DNA of 64,000 nt from Rhynchopus sp. YZ270_cl-10 (GCA_964035575.1 OZ037837.1:124001-188000), one strand, 5' to 3'; numbered from the stretch's first letter, positions 10,495-20,704 are shown. Made by a program: numbers and translations. Notes: generated by a model not told the origin, from the letters alone.

Positions 10495-11158
10495 TGAAAT
10501 ACCCCCCCCTTCACTATTTATTCGTCATTTGTCTGCTGTTTGACGATCGCGTCATTCTATGTGGTGAAGAAAGGACAATTCCTACAAGGGGCAGTCAAAT
10601 AGGGTGGGTGTTATCAAGAAATACACGTGTACGTGTATTATCTACGGTGGTGTTTGTGATGGTATCAGACGCCCAAAAAGCAGGTTGGTATTGAGGCAGA
10701 ATCGTGTTGTTTTTGCGTATATTATCTCTCTACAACCTCACGAGGGTGTGCAAAGGCACACTATTTTGGTTACAAATGGAGTGTGCGTGCTGGGCAGCTT
10801 CACTCACACACGCAGTTCGCGGCACGCTATCGTGCACGACCCTGTTCTAAAACTGTCTGAAACCTGTGAACAAACACATCCGTACTCTCGCAAGCCATTC
10901 CAGTCAAAAATATCCATTTTTAGGTGCAAGTGACCCAATCCCAGTATTGAAATTTTATTTCCCAACCCAACAACATTTCCCGAAGAAAACCTTACTTCAC
11001 CTGAGTGGAATTATGCCAATCGTATTCCACTGCCCTCTGTAGAAATTATACGTGACCTCACCAACAAGACGAATAAAAAGTGTGTTTGTCTCTTTTTCTT
11101 TATGATCGTTCTTGCTTTGCATTGATGCATCCACACCAGTATTCACATTGGCCTAGAT
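10495..11158. other. Spacer between the LRR genes, no gene seen
   Basis: No recognisable coding or RNA gene. The right part is the 3' flank of LRR copy 2. Confidence 0.4.
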
Positions 11159-12857
11159 TTATTTATCACCCTGACGCAGGTTGCGAAGGAGGTCCTTCAG
11201 TTTGTAGTTCTTTCCGCTGAGAAACATCTTTATTTTGGTCTTCGTGCCTATCACAAGTGAGTTGATCTTGCTGATCCGCACTACGTGTTCCACAGCTCTG
11301 CTGCAGCCGTTGAGGCGTATCCTCTTCAACGCTGTGCAGTTGTGAAGAAAGTTGCAGTCACCTACGTAAGTCGTCTTTGCAGAGTGGGACAGGTCCACTT
11401 CCGTCAGGCTGCTGCAGCCGGAGAGAAAGTACGCACCAATTCTCACAGTGCTCGTGAGAGGCGACAAGTCCACAGCTGTTAGCTTGACGCAGTTGGCAAG
11501 AAAGTGTCTCTCAATTCCCATGACCTTCTTCGGTAAGTCCAGTGTTGTTAAGCTGCTGCAGTTGGAAAGAAAGGTGCTCGCGTATCAGCGACAGCTCTGT
11601 CAAGGGAGCCAAGCTCAGTGCTGTGATGCTTTCGCAGTTGTGAAGAAAGTAGTTGCCGATGTGCGTCACCTTCCTGAGTGGCGACAGGTCCAGTTCTGTT
11701 AAGCTTCTGCAGTTCGACAGAAAGTGTTCACCTATTTGCGTGACCCTGCTCAGCGCGGACAGGTTTACTGTTCTCAAGCTTGTGCAGCCACCCAGAAAAG
11801 AGTCCCCAACACTCACAAGACTGCTCAACGGCGACAGGTCCAGCACTGTTATGTTACTGCAATCGCCGAGAAAGTGGTTACCAATGTGCGTAACGCTGAC
11901 CAACTTGGACAAGTCCACTGCTGACAAGCTGTTGCACTCGGAAAGAAAGTTACTACCCACATGAACAACTCTGCTGAGCGGCGGAAGGTCTAGCGTTGTC
12001 AACTTGGTGCAGCGGGAAAGAAAGTCATCACTTATCCGCACAACCCTGCTGAGTGGCGACAGGTCCAGCTTTGTCAGGCCGCTGCAGTGGTACAGAAAGT
12101 AACTCTCTATCTCCTCCACCAGGCTGAGTGGCGACAGGTCCAAAGTGGTCAAGCCCACACAAGACATCAGAAACCTACCACCAACCTTCGTGACTCTGCT
12201 GAAAGGCGTCAAATCCAGCACTCTCAAGCATCCGCAGTTGTAGAGAAAGCAGTCCTCAATCACCGTTACGTTGCTTTGTGCTGGCAGGTCTAGTTGTGTC
12301 AGGCTTGTGCACACAGCGAGAAATTGCTCGCCTATTTGTGTTAGTTCGTTCAGAGACGAGAGGTCCAGTTGTGTTAAACTTATGCAGTCGGAGAGAAAGT
12401 AGTGACCAATGCTGGTCAGATGTGGCGCAACACTGAGATCAAGCGTCGTTATCGTTGTGTCCTGTAAGAAGTTGTCCGGAACAGCAGGGGACACCTCGGC
12501 CTGCAGAAGCAAACACGCAATCTTTGGGTCTCTCTCGTGTTTCAGGGTGTACACTGACACAAAATCTTCACCGAATTCCTCGTCTGAGGACACGTCACCA
12601 TCCAGCACCCCGAGTGCCTCGAGTTCTGCAAGCGCCTCGTGCTTCAGCGTCTTCGTGAGCAAGATTGTGTCACCAGCACTCAGTTCTGTGATGTCCTCTC
12701 CTTCGTCCTTCCCTCCGAAGCCCATGCGGAAGCTGTCCTCAGCCAACCCCACTGCAGACGCCACCTTCTGCCGCATCGTCACCACTGTGTCATCCACACC
12801 CACCTCGATCACGTACGAGCTGTCATTGCCGCCTTTGTTGATGATGGTCACTTCCAT
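11159..12857 (-). CDS. Ubiquitin-like plus leucine-rich-repeat protein (copy 2), with one frameshift
   Basis: The same architecture as copy 1 but with more repeats, about 15. The ubiquitin-like head starts at 12857 (MEVTIINKGG), followed by an extra acidic insert (LEALGVLDGDVSSDEEFGEDF) absent from copy 1 and then 25-residue repeats such as LTQLDLSSLNELTQIG. At 11573-11574 there is one extra G (C on the coding strand) in a conserved repeat position that should read EHFLSNCSSLT. As written, the frame runs to a stop at 11511, and the remaining three repeats and a basic tail continue in another frame to 11159. This is either a real frameshift, making the gene truncated or dead, or a one-base assembly error. 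The absence of other damage over about 1.7 kb makes an error or a very young mutation plausible. Confidence 0.8.
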
Positions 12858-12879
12858 TTGTCTTCCTTTTGTGTTCCTC

Positions 12880-13090
12880 TGTTGTGGTGGGGTTGTGGGG
12901 TTGGGGCAACAACGTGTCGGCCACGTTCCTGACGGACACTGAGTCATTTTCACTCTTTCAAATATGTGTTGCTGCTGAACACAAGACAGAAGTGCTGTGG
13001 ACATCTTCTTCGTGGAGCTGCAGCACTCATAAGCGAGGATAACGCAAAGGAACACAAAACTCTTAACGTGCACACTTTGTTTATTCTCTA
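12880..13090 (-). repeat. Duplicated 5' flank of LRR copy 2
   Basis: The counterpart of 10290-10490. Similarity ends near 13080, where copy 1 reads TTTGTTCAAAATG and copy 2 reads TTTGTTTATTCTC on the plus strand. That marks the duplication edge. Confidence 0.75.
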
Positions 13091-13099
13091 CGGCAAAAG

Positions 13100-14140
13100 A
13101 TCTCAAGCAGGGGGAAGCCGTTGAAGAAATGGCCTGACCACGAAGAAAGGTAACGAAACCTTCATTCGTGTTGCTACTCTCTGGACAAAGTGGCTGCGTT
13201 ATTGCGCAGGCAACGACAACGAGAAATAGTACTGACCTTGAGCCTCTTTTTGACACCGTGGTCATTATAGATGGAAAAACGATCAACAGGGCACAACACC
13301 AAAACACCCGCATTGGGGTGCACGCGTTGTGTGTTGTTACCATATTGCTGTCCTTGGTAAAAAAGGACGGGGGAAACAAACAAAAATAACAGAGTGCTGG
13401 TAGACATTACCAAAGACACAAAAGCAGAAAACAAAACTACAAAACAACGACACAAGTGGTAAGCGTAGTAAGGGGGTGCAAGCCACACAAATCCAAAGAT
13501 GCGCCAGCATGTGAACACATCTGTCGAACTGCAAGAAGCAAAGCGCACCACCCCCATGCGAGAACCACAAATGAAGAAAACAAGAAAAGGAGTGCATCAC
13601 GAAAAACGCGTTCTTAGCAAACATGGTTGTCTTAGTGCAAGACACCCAGAGGATGAGCTGCACTATTACCAAGGGTTTTTTTAGATGTTTTTGAAAACTT
13701 GGTGCGTATATCTTATTGCCCTTACCTCATGAGCTAGCATCCTCGGGGAAGACTGCCCCACGTAACATCACTTAAGCAGCGCCTGCACGGTAGACCGCGC
13801 AGGCTAGGGAAGTGGTCAGAAAACACACATAAATGGGGGGGGTACACTTTCACAGGAATATATCAAACAAAATATCGGTCAAGAAAGGCCGTAGTACCGC
13901 CTTTTCAACCTTACGCTTAATATCCTCGCACGCCACATGCAGAAAAAAAAATGAAGATTCACAAGAAAACCCATAGGTTACGCTTAGCATTCCCACGAGG
14001 TGTATTCAATACAAATCTCCACACGCCACACAGGAAGCGCCCCAAATACTATCAAAAAATGGAGTGGGACTCAAACACAGAAAAGGATGACAAAAACGAG
14101 AAAAAAAAGAATGAAAATTCAAATGCAAAAAAAGAAAGCC
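13100..14140. other. Spacer, no gene seen
   Basis: Mixed and A-rich sequence with several short open frames on both strands. None shows a domain, a signal peptide followed by a sensible domain, or similarity to the gene families in this window. Confidence 0.4.
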
Positions 14141-14144
14141 CTCC

Positions 14145-14822
14145 TCACTGCTTCCTCAGAACTGTGTTGGGGTCGCTTACACGTCGTGTTGCGCTGACTT
14201 CTTGGCAGTCCTCGTTGCAGTGTTCGGTGTCTGGCGGGCAGCAGTAGTAACTTGAGAGTTCAGGGTCGTGGCAGCACTTCATGCCCGCACCCTCGCAGAT
14301 GAAACCGCCACAGCACGTCTCCTGGCTTGGGTAGTACTTCAGGCCAAAGCCGTAGGTAATGCTAACGCAGCACTGCTCGTCGGGGTTCATGCACCCACAC
14401 TGCGTGTCGCAGGACTGCAGAGGCGAGCATAGTTGGATGCCTTGGTGGCCTGCGTCGAACTGATAGACACAGCACGACTCGTGTGCGGGGGTGAAGCACT
14501 GCCGGTACGGTGCCACGCCCGATGGAGACCCAGGCACAATGCAGCATGCATCTCCTGCACTGCAGCCACCTCCTGCAGTGCACGTGCCCGACACATCCAT
14601 ACCGCACTTTCCTTCATCGTCGTTGTACCCACAGTGTTGCACCTTCTTGTCGCATGTCTGTGGCGTGCCGTAGGCTCCCACGCAGCAGATCTCGCGTGTC
14701 GGGTCGTAGCATTTGCCGTACTGAGGAACGGAGCAGCACACCCTGTTGCCTCCACACCCGTCGGGAACGCATGGCTCTGCAAGTGCAGACGCAGTCACTA
14801 CCAATACGGTAAAGGCTTTCAT
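14145..14822 (-). CDS. Small secreted cysteine-rich protein
   Basis: A 225-residue protein. Residues 1-16 (MKAFTVLVVTASALAE) form a signal peptide, followed by a mature chain unusually rich in cysteine with many CC pairs spaced in recurrent units: VCCSVP..GKCYDPTREICC, ACCIVPG...QCFTPAHESCC, QCCVS...YYPSQETCC and KCCHDPELSSYYCC. The pattern C-C-x(~10)-C-x(~6)-C-C repeats about four times, as in disulfide-knit extracellular matrix or wall proteins. I do not recognise a named family. The start at 14822 lies 18 nt after a CTTCAG with a strong pyrimidine run (CACCCAACCCCCCTTCAG), a good acceptor context. The C-terminus (SATRRVSDPNTVLRKQ) is basic and Cys-free. Confidence 0.85.
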   Translation of the reverse strand: MKAFTVLVVTASALAEPCVPDGCGGNRVCCSVPQYGKCYDPTREICCVGAYGTPQTCDKKVQHCGYNDDEGKCGMDVSGTCTAGGGCSAGDACCIVPGSPSGVAPYRQCFTPAHESCCVYQFDAGHQGIQLCSPLQSCDTQCGCMNPDEQCCVSITYGFGLKYYPSQETCCGGFICEGAGMKCCHDPELSSYYCCPPDTEHCNEDCQEVSATRRVSDPNTVLRKQ

Positions 14823-14849
14823 AGATGTGTGTGTTTTGCTCTGAAGGGG

Positions 14850-15182
14850 GGTTGGGTGAGGAATGTGGGTGGAGAAAACACACACAGCGAGCGAGGCTCG
14901 CATCGAATGAGACTGTGTGATGCAAAAAAAGAGAGAGAGATAAATAAATGAGTGCTCTTTATTTATTTAGCCGGAGAAGGCTGTCACGATCCAGTTGCAA
15001 GGGACCCACCTTATCTACACATTAAGTATTCAAAAAAAAAATGCAAAGGACACACCCTAGTGCCTCTAGGACGTTGCGTGAAGGAGAGCAATGTCGCACC
15101 CCACCCCCAAAAGACATGCATATATGCGTGATGCACTACTACTCCTATACCCACCCGGTTACTTTGCCATGAGGCATACAAT
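14850..15182. other. Spacer, no gene seen
   Basis: Intergenic sequence between the Cys-rich gene and the first PC-esterase-like gene. The left part carries the presumed leader and acceptor region of the Cys-rich gene. Confidence 0.4.
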
Positions 15183-16607
15183 CTATTTCGCGTCTTGAGG
15201 CTGACCAGGGCCCTCTGCAGGATGTGTTGCATTCTGCACAAGGGTTGTGTTATTTGTGGAGGTGTCATTCGCAGGTCCCGTGACGTTCCCCACAGGCGGA
15301 GCACCAGGTGCGCTTGTTGTTTCTCGGGGCACATCCCCTGGTGTGGCTGTCACGTTTTGTGTGCTTGCGTTAGTTGCGTTCTGTACTGGTGCATCTGGAA
15401 CAGGATCGGGAACAGGCTCCTCCACGTGTCGCAGGACACGTGTTGGCAGAACCTCATCAGGGGGTATGCACATATTGGCCAAAGCCAGAAGAAGGGAGTG
15501 TATGTTGACTGAAGGTACGTGGATGTGGTCTTCGTACACAAAGTCGTACATGTTTTGATCAGCCACACGAGTCGCAAGGCGTTCCTCATCAATGACCGTC
15601 ACCTTTGTGTTCTGGAAGACTGTGCGGATGCGTTCGTTGACGGCCTTCACTTCTGCGTTGATGATGTCGAGTGCAGGTGGCTTAGAGATGGGCCCTCCCT
15701 TCTTGTGTTTGCGCATGGGGACGATTGTTCTGAAGAAGACACGGGTGCCGTTTGCGGCCATATCGATCAGGTGGCAGGCGAGCTTGTCCAACTGCTCGAA
15801 GGTGTCCTTTATGTCAGCTCTAAAGCAGTTCTGCATGCCTGTGCCCATGATGAGGATGTCCGGCCTTTCGATGCCAAGATGCTTCCCAGTCGCGATGTCC
15901 AAGTTGTGCGTGCCCAGATAGGTGAACAGCGTCTCGTTCCCCCAGAACGTCAAGGACGGCACGTACACAGTGTGCAGGGGTCCCTCGGACAGCACCCCGC
16001 AGTGATCCAGGCAATGTTTCTGGTGCACCTTGCGGCTCTTCTTCCCCTTCATGCGCTTGCGGACAGCACGTACCCCATTCAAGAAGCGGAGGAACGAGTA
16101 GATCAACTGCCGCGACAGTGAGTTGCCAGTGAACAGCATGGTCTTGTTAGCAAGGCACGTCGCAATACGTTCCTTCCAAGTGTCCTCCAGACCCAGCTGG
16201 ATCAGCTTCCCCGTCTCAGGGTACTTCAGTTGCGGGAGTGCGCACGCAGCAGGCTCGGACAGGTTGAAGTATGCTTCAGGGTCTGTCTTCCCACTGTCGT
16301 ACCACACAGGCACCCAGTCCCCATGGTAGCAGCTCTCGGGGATGCTGCGCACGGCAAGTGTGCGGCCATGGTTCGCCCTTGCGAGGATGGTGTCGTCCTG
16401 TGGGAAGGCGTGGTGCTGTTCAATGCGTGGTGCAGACAGGTTGAAGTCGTATGCAGGCTTTGGGCGTTCGAGCGGCTCTGGGGGCACAATGGCTTCACAT
16501 GTCTGGTGCGCGTTGCCTTGCTTGGGTCGGAAGAGCCCTGAGACGTGCATCTGTCGGACGACTACACATAACAGGGCAACGGCGAGCAAACCTGTAACAG
16601 TACGCAT
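15183..16607 (-). CDS. PC-esterase-like SGNH protein, type II membrane (copy 1)
   Basis: A 474-residue protein. Residues 4-25 (VTGLLAVALLCVVV...SGLF) form a signal anchor, predicting a Golgi or ER lumenal enzyme. The lumenal part contains LFTGNSLSRQLIYSFLRFL near residues 155-172, the block I equivalent (GDS-x-x-R) of PC-esterase/TBL/NXPE proteins, and YDFVYEDHIHVPS near residue 355, the Asp-x-x-His block. Those families transfer or remove acetyl groups on glycans, so a glycan O-acetyl transferase or esterase is the best guess. Block I here has Asn in place of Asp but keeps Ser. Several N-glycosylation sequons are present. After residue ~400 comes a Pro/Thr/Asn-rich stalk-like tail (NATNASTQNVT) of about 70 residues. 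The start at 16607 follows a CAG by 16 nt, preceded by CTTCCTCCCCGCC. Confidence 0.8.
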   Translation of the reverse strand: MRTVTGLLAVALLCVVVRQMHVSGLFRPKQGNAHQTCEAIVPPEPLERPKPAYDFNLSAPRIEQHHAFPQDDTILARANHGRTLAVRSIPESCYHGDWVPVWYDSGKTDPEAYFNLSEPAACALPQLKYPETGKLIQLGLEDTWKERIATCLANKTMLFTGNSLSRQLIYSFLRFLNGVRAVRKRMKGKKSRKVHQKHCLDHCGVLSEGPLHTVYVPSLTFWGNETLFTYLGTHNLDIATGKHLGIERPDILIMGTGMQNCFRADIKDTFEQLDKLACHLIDMAANGTRVFFRTIVPMRKHKKGGPISKPPALDIINAEVKAVNERIRTVFQNTKVTVIDEERLATRVADQNMYDFVYEDHIHVPSVNIHSLLLALANMCIPPDEVLPTRVLRHVEEPVPDPVPDAPVQNATNASTQNVTATPGDVPRETTSAPGAPPVGNVTGPANDTSTNNTTLVQNATHPAEGPGQPQDAK

Positions 16608-16624
16608 ACAGCAACCGTGTGTCC

Positions 16625-17253
16625 TGAAGGGTGCATGGGGTGAGTGGCGGGGAGGAAGATTGGTTACAGGGGCACGTGGAGGTGCATCGCAAGCAAATGA
16701 AAGAAGAAGTACGAAAATTGTTATTAATGCATGAGTCGTAACGAAGTCATGCTACGCGAAAGATGAAGTTAAAAAGAACAAAAATAAAAATAATTATAGC
16801 AACACAACACACACCGCAGGGGTAAAAACTAAGGTGTATGTTGGGATCCTAAAACTCTCCTCCGATGTTCGTTGTGTTACTGTACAAAAATTGAAAATGC
16901 AAAAAAAAAAAAACGCTTCTGGAAAACCTTCCACGTTTGGAGGACTCTAAAGAGATGGTTAAATCAAGAAAGGTCGACCCCCTCAGCTGGAGATCAAAAT
17001 GGGCAGCTAGTTGGATTTTGATGTAAATCAGTTCCATTTAAAGCGCAATACGCAGAGCGCCAACAAACAGCTTCCGCACCAAGGCATCACTTCCTAAAGG
17101 TCACCTAACCTGAAGAGGGGCATACAGAGTGCAGCCACAGGTGGCATTCGCCACCGCATGGCCAAGGACATCGCAACACAACACAACACCGCTGGTGCAC
17201 TGATCCAAAGCAGGAAGGACGCTTCGTCAGTCTGCTTCTCAGGGCACGTGCCC
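16625..17253. other. Spacer between the PC-esterase genes; holds remains of the tail of copy 2
   Basis: Positions about 17228-17253 still resemble the tail-encoding sequence of copy 1 (TCTCGGGGCACATCCCC versus TCTCAGGGCACGTGCCC). This shows that copy 2 lost most of its tail by mutation. Positions 16805-16880 resemble 26770-26850. No further gene was seen. Confidence 0.5.
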
Positions 17254-18525
17254 TTATGGGACTGTTACGTTTTGTGTGCTTGCGTTAGTTGCGTTCTGTA
17301 CTGGTGCATCTGGAACAGGATCGGGAACAGGCTCCTCCACGTGTCGCAGGACACGTGTTGGCAGAACCTCATCAGGGGGTATGCACATATTGGCCAAAGC
17401 CAGAAGAAGGGAGTGTATGTTGACTGAAGGTACGTGGACGTGGTCCTGGTACACAAAGTCATAAACATCCTGCTCAGCCACACGAGTCGCAAGGCGTTCC
17501 TCATCAATGACCGTCACCTTTGTGTTCTGGAAGACTGTGCGGATGCGTTCGTTGACGGCCTTCACTTCTGCGTTGATCAGGTCAAGTGAAGGTGGCTTAG
17601 AGATGGGCCCTCCCCTCCTGTGTTTGCGCATGGGGACGATTGTTCTGAAGAAGACACGGGTGCCGTTTGCGGCCATGTCGATCAGGTGGCAGGCGAGCTT
17701 GTCCAGCTGCTCGAAGGTTTCTGTGTGATTGCCGGCGATACAGTTCTTGAGTCCTGTGCCAGTCACGAGGATGTCCGGCCTTTCGATGCCGAGATGCACT
17801 CCGTGCGCGACGGCGATGTTGTGGTCCTCGTGGTAAGGGCGAAAAGCAGTCTCGTTCCCCCAGAACGTCAAGGACGGCACGTACACAGTGTGCACGGGGC
17901 CTTCGGACAGCATCCCGCAGTGCTCCAGGCACTGCGTCTGGTACACCTTGCGGCTCCTCTTCCAGCGTGTGCGCTTGCGGACAGCACGTTCCCCAGTCAG
18001 CAAGCGCTTGAAGGAGTAGATCAACTGCCGCGACAGCGAGTTGCCAGTGAACAGCATGGTCTTGTTAGCAAGGCACGTCGCAATACGTTCCTTCCAAGTG
18101 TCCTCCAGACCCAGCTGGATCAGCTTCCCCGTCTCAGGGTACTTCAGTTGCGGGAGTGCGCACGCAGCAGGCTCGGACAGGTTGAAGTATGCTTCAGGGT
18201 CTGTCTTCCCACTGTCGTACCACACAGGCACCCAGTCCCCATGGTAGCAGCTCTCGGGGATGCTGCGCACGGCAAGTGTGCGGCCATGGTTCGCCCTTGC
18301 GAGGATGGTGTCGTCCTGTGGGAAGGCGTGGTGCTGTTCAATGCGTGGTGCAGACAGGTTGAAGTCGTATGCAGGCTTTGGGCGTTCGAGCGGCTCTGGG
18401 GGCACAATGGCTTCACATGTCTGGTGCGCGTTGCCTTGCTTGGGTCGGAAGAGCCCTGAGACCTGCACCTGTCGGACGACTACACACAACAGTGTGGAGC
18501 AGGTAATAAAGGAGAATGCGCGCAT
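17254..18525 (-). CDS. PC-esterase-like SGNH protein, type II membrane (copy 2)
   Basis: A 423-residue paralog of the gene at 15183. Residues 30-160 are almost identical, while the middle (residues ~165-250) differs more: KRLLTGERAVRKRTRWKRSR, and AFRPYHEDHNIAVAHGVHLG in place of LFTYLGTHNLDIATGKHLG. It keeps the GNSLSRQL block and the second block as YQDHVHVPS. The N-terminal signal anchor is a different sequence (MRAFSFITCSTLLCVVV), and the Pro/Thr-rich tail ends early after QNVTVP. The start at 18525 lies 15 nt after CACACAG with CACCCTGCCACACTC upstream. The patchy identity suggests gene conversion or a young duplication with selection on the middle section, which could alter substrate choice. 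Confidence 0.8.
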   Translation of the reverse strand: MRAFSFITCSTLLCVVVRQVQVSGLFRPKQGNAHQTCEAIVPPEPLERPKPAYDFNLSAPRIEQHHAFPQDDTILARANHGRTLAVRSIPESCYHGDWVPVWYDSGKTDPEAYFNLSEPAACALPQLKYPETGKLIQLGLEDTWKERIATCLANKTMLFTGNSLSRQLIYSFKRLLTGERAVRKRTRWKRSRKVYQTQCLEHCGMLSEGPVHTVYVPSLTFWGNETAFRPYHEDHNIAVAHGVHLGIERPDILVTGTGLKNCIAGNHTETFEQLDKLACHLIDMAANGTRVFFRTIVPMRKHRRGGPISKPPSLDLINAEVKAVNERIRTVFQNTKVTVIDEERLATRVAEQDVYDFVYQDHVHVPSVNIHSLLLALANMCIPPDEVLPTRVLRHVEEPVPDPVPDAPVQNATNASTQNVTVP

Positions 18526-18559
18526 GTGTACAAAACGTCCCTGTGTGAGTGTGGCAGGG

Positions 18560-18960
18560 TGGGTGTTTAATAAAATAGCAGCTATTTTCATGTGGACTGT
18601 CTCTGAAGTACACAGAGTACTTGACGAATATCGCAGTCGTGAAACTGTCGCAATGAACGAACAACGATAAAGTCGGTCTTGTGCTGAAGTGCAATCAAAC
18701 AGTAGGGGTGAAGGAGGAGGGGGAGTAACAAATAGGGAGTGGGAATTCTGTCTTATCCTTTGCTCTTTTACAAAGCCTGCATGTCATTGCTTCTTCATCT
18801 TTTTAATCTTCTTTTTCGTGCAGACTACCGTTCGTTTAGTTGTCACGCTCGTATCCTCGACGGTTAACTATTCTCTCGCGTTGTCTCTCGCTGTCGACTT
18901 CTTCCCACACCAAACCCATTCGATAATAGCCTATAGCGGCTAGTGCGGTCACGCGCCACT
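18560..18960. other. Spacer, no gene seen
   Basis: Sequence between the second PC-esterase gene and the RRM/WW gene. T-rich on the right; no coding content recognised. Confidence 0.4.
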
Positions 18961-19975
18961 TCAGTACCCAGCAGCGTCCTCAATGGGACGCTCCCACGTG
19001 GTGTCGCCAGTGGCAGTGTAGTAGTATGTCTGTGTCATGTGTGCAGTGTTGTCGTATGTGCTGTGTTGCATACCTTCCCAGAGGTGGGGTCCTTTGCCTC
19101 GTAGTACTGCTTCCCGCCAGACTGGATCATCGATCCTGTCGCCGTCCCAGACGCGCTCGTTGTGGCTGCTGCCGGCTGTGCGTAGCCACCACCACCTCCT
19201 CCGTAGCTCGCAGGCTGCTGGCCGTAGCCACCTCCTCCACCGTAGCCACCACCACCGCTGTTGTAGCCACCCCCGTAGCCTCCACCGCCAGAGTTGTAGC
19301 CACCACCGTAGCCGCCCTGGTTGTAGCCTCCCTTCCCACCTCCCTTCCCGCCCTTGCCACCACCCTTCCCACCCTTCTTCCCGCCACCTCCGCCGTAGTG
19401 CTGCTGCTGGTAGTTGTTGTACCCACCAGGGGCACTCACGCTTCCGTACAGCTGTGCGTTCTCCGTCTGCTGCGTCTGCTGCTTGGCTCCAGGTGCCTCA
19501 GCAAGCCTGTCGTGTGTGTGTGTGGAGTGTGGAGTGTGAAGTGTGAAGTGTGGAGTGAGATCAACATACTTGACAAGGATCCCGTTGGTGTCACCATCGG
19601 GGCACTCGCTCTTGTGCATTGCCCCAATAGCCTTCTGTGCGGAGTCAGCGTTGTCGTACGTCACAAACCCACTGTAGCGTCCAGTCTTCGACTTGCGGTC
19701 GTTCATCACAAACACCTTCGTGATGTTGCCGAAGACGCCAAAGTTCTCCTGCAGCCATTGCTGTGTTGTGGTGTGGAATACAATGTGCGGTACCTACCTC
19801 ACGGATACAGAAAAGAGGTGAACGATGACCCTAAGCCTCTGCTTCGCTACGAATGAAAGGGAAAAAACAGAAAAGGGAGGGCTGCCTCTTGAGGAAGAAA
19901 CAGTGCACATACGTCACCCATTGTCTCGCCCAGGTTGGCGATGTACAGCCTCGTGCCTGGTGCGACGTCGGTCAT
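18961..19975 (-). CDS. RRM / Gly-rich / WW RNA-binding protein, copy A (4 exons)
   Basis: Exons at 19975-19913, 19760-19570, 19506-19074 and 19029-18961 sum to 756 nt, 251 residues. The three introns (152, 63 and 44 nt) all begin GTATG and end AG. Residues 8-85 are an RRM with RNP2 LYIANL and RNP1 RYSGFVTY, split by intron 1. Residues ~110-200 are Gly/Tyr/Lys low-complexity repeats (KGGGKGG, GGYNSGGGG) of the kind that drives condensation. The C-terminus QYYEAKDPTSGKTYYYTATG then DTTWERP is a WW-like domain joined across intron 3, with Tyr where the first Trp is expected. This combination fits a pre-mRNA-processing or mRNP factor that binds RNA through the RRM and Pro-rich partners through WW. 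The start follows a CGCAG by 29 nt. Confidence 0.85.
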
Positions 19976-20078
19976 TGTTGCTTTTTGTTTTCTTTTTGTT
20001 AATCCTGCGTGGGTTTGAAGTAAAAATGATTGATTGCCCTTCTACCTGGAGGTGGGGTGCACACATACAAAAATAATT

Positions 20079-20160
20079 TTCTGAAAGTGTTTACGTTTTT
20101 GGGTACGGGACGGAGAATAAAATAGAGAAAAGAAACGCAAGCTTGTTGATTTATCTTGTC
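20079..20160. repeat. Dispersed repeat family R1, copy 1
   Basis: Core GGGTACGG(G)(G)CGGAGAATAAAAT followed by AAAAGAAA(C/T)GCAAGCTT-like sequence and TTATCTTGT(T)C. Other copies are at 29501-29596, 35561-35696 and 60042-60190. No open frame is conserved. It could be a SINE-like element or a small RNA gene. I see no convincing A and B boxes. Confidence 0.65.
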
Positions 20161-20339
20161 AAAATAATAGTTGAAGATGCACTGAGGATACCCACATATG
20201 GGTTACGTTGGTTATAGAGTCGCTCGTTTAATTGGTCTTGTTTTTGTTTTGTTTTTTAGTTTGATGCAATGTGTATTGAAGCGGATTGAACCGCATTCAC
20301 CTCTAAGAAGGCTTGACACCTCTAGACCCCAAAATCCCT

Positions 20340-20660
20340 TTTCCAGTAAATCAGAAGTAGGAGGTTTGCACGTCAACACCGCAACGGTCCTCCACCAGAG
20401 TTTCCCCCGGCTTCGACCTATCCAGGCATAGTTCACCATCTTTCGGGTCCCAACAATGTGTACTTTACCTCAAATCCCTTTCCAGTAAATCAGGATCGGG
20501 CTGTGCTGCGTCCTCAAGGATTGGCACATCTCCCTTTCAGTGCGGCTTATGGGTTTGACACCCTAAGCCTTGCACACGTGTTAGACTCCTTGGTCCGTGT
20601 TTCAAGACGGGTAGTTAAAGGTCGCTATGTCAGGTGCCCACCCTACGTAAACTAATATGA
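20340..20660 (-). rRNA. Fragment of nuclear large-subunit rRNA (likely pseudogene)
   Basis: The minus strand carries two of the most conserved eukaryotic 28S motifs in the right order. CCGTCTTGAAACACGGACC, continuing into AAGGAGTCTAACACG, lies at about 20575-20617. GGGACCCGAAAGATGGTGAA, continuing into CTATGCCTGG, lies at about 20428-20455. GAAACTCTGGTGGAGGACCG and TGACGTGCAAA follow down to ~20370. This corresponds to one contiguous stretch of LSU domain II. Sequence beyond it on both sides is not recognisable LSU. The string TGATTTACTGGAAA occurs twice, marking an internal rearrangement. An isolated piece amid protein genes suggests a relic or transposed fragment, although a piece of a fragmented LSU rRNA cannot be excluded. 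Confidence 0.8.
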
Positions 20661-20704
20661 GATACACACGCCTCACAAAGACCGCAACCCGAAGGAGTGA
20701 TACT

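Noticed and set aside
15519-16121. Open plus-strand frames opposite the PC-esterase genes (also 17620-18459)
   Set aside because: Shadow frames without domains; the minus strand carries the signal anchor and SGNH motifs.
19026-19856. Long plus-strand frames opposite the RRM/WW genes (also at 25497-26513 and 27392-28087)
   Set aside because: They are antisense shadows of the Gly-rich region. The minus strand yields in-frame splicing, an RRM and a WW domain in all three copies.
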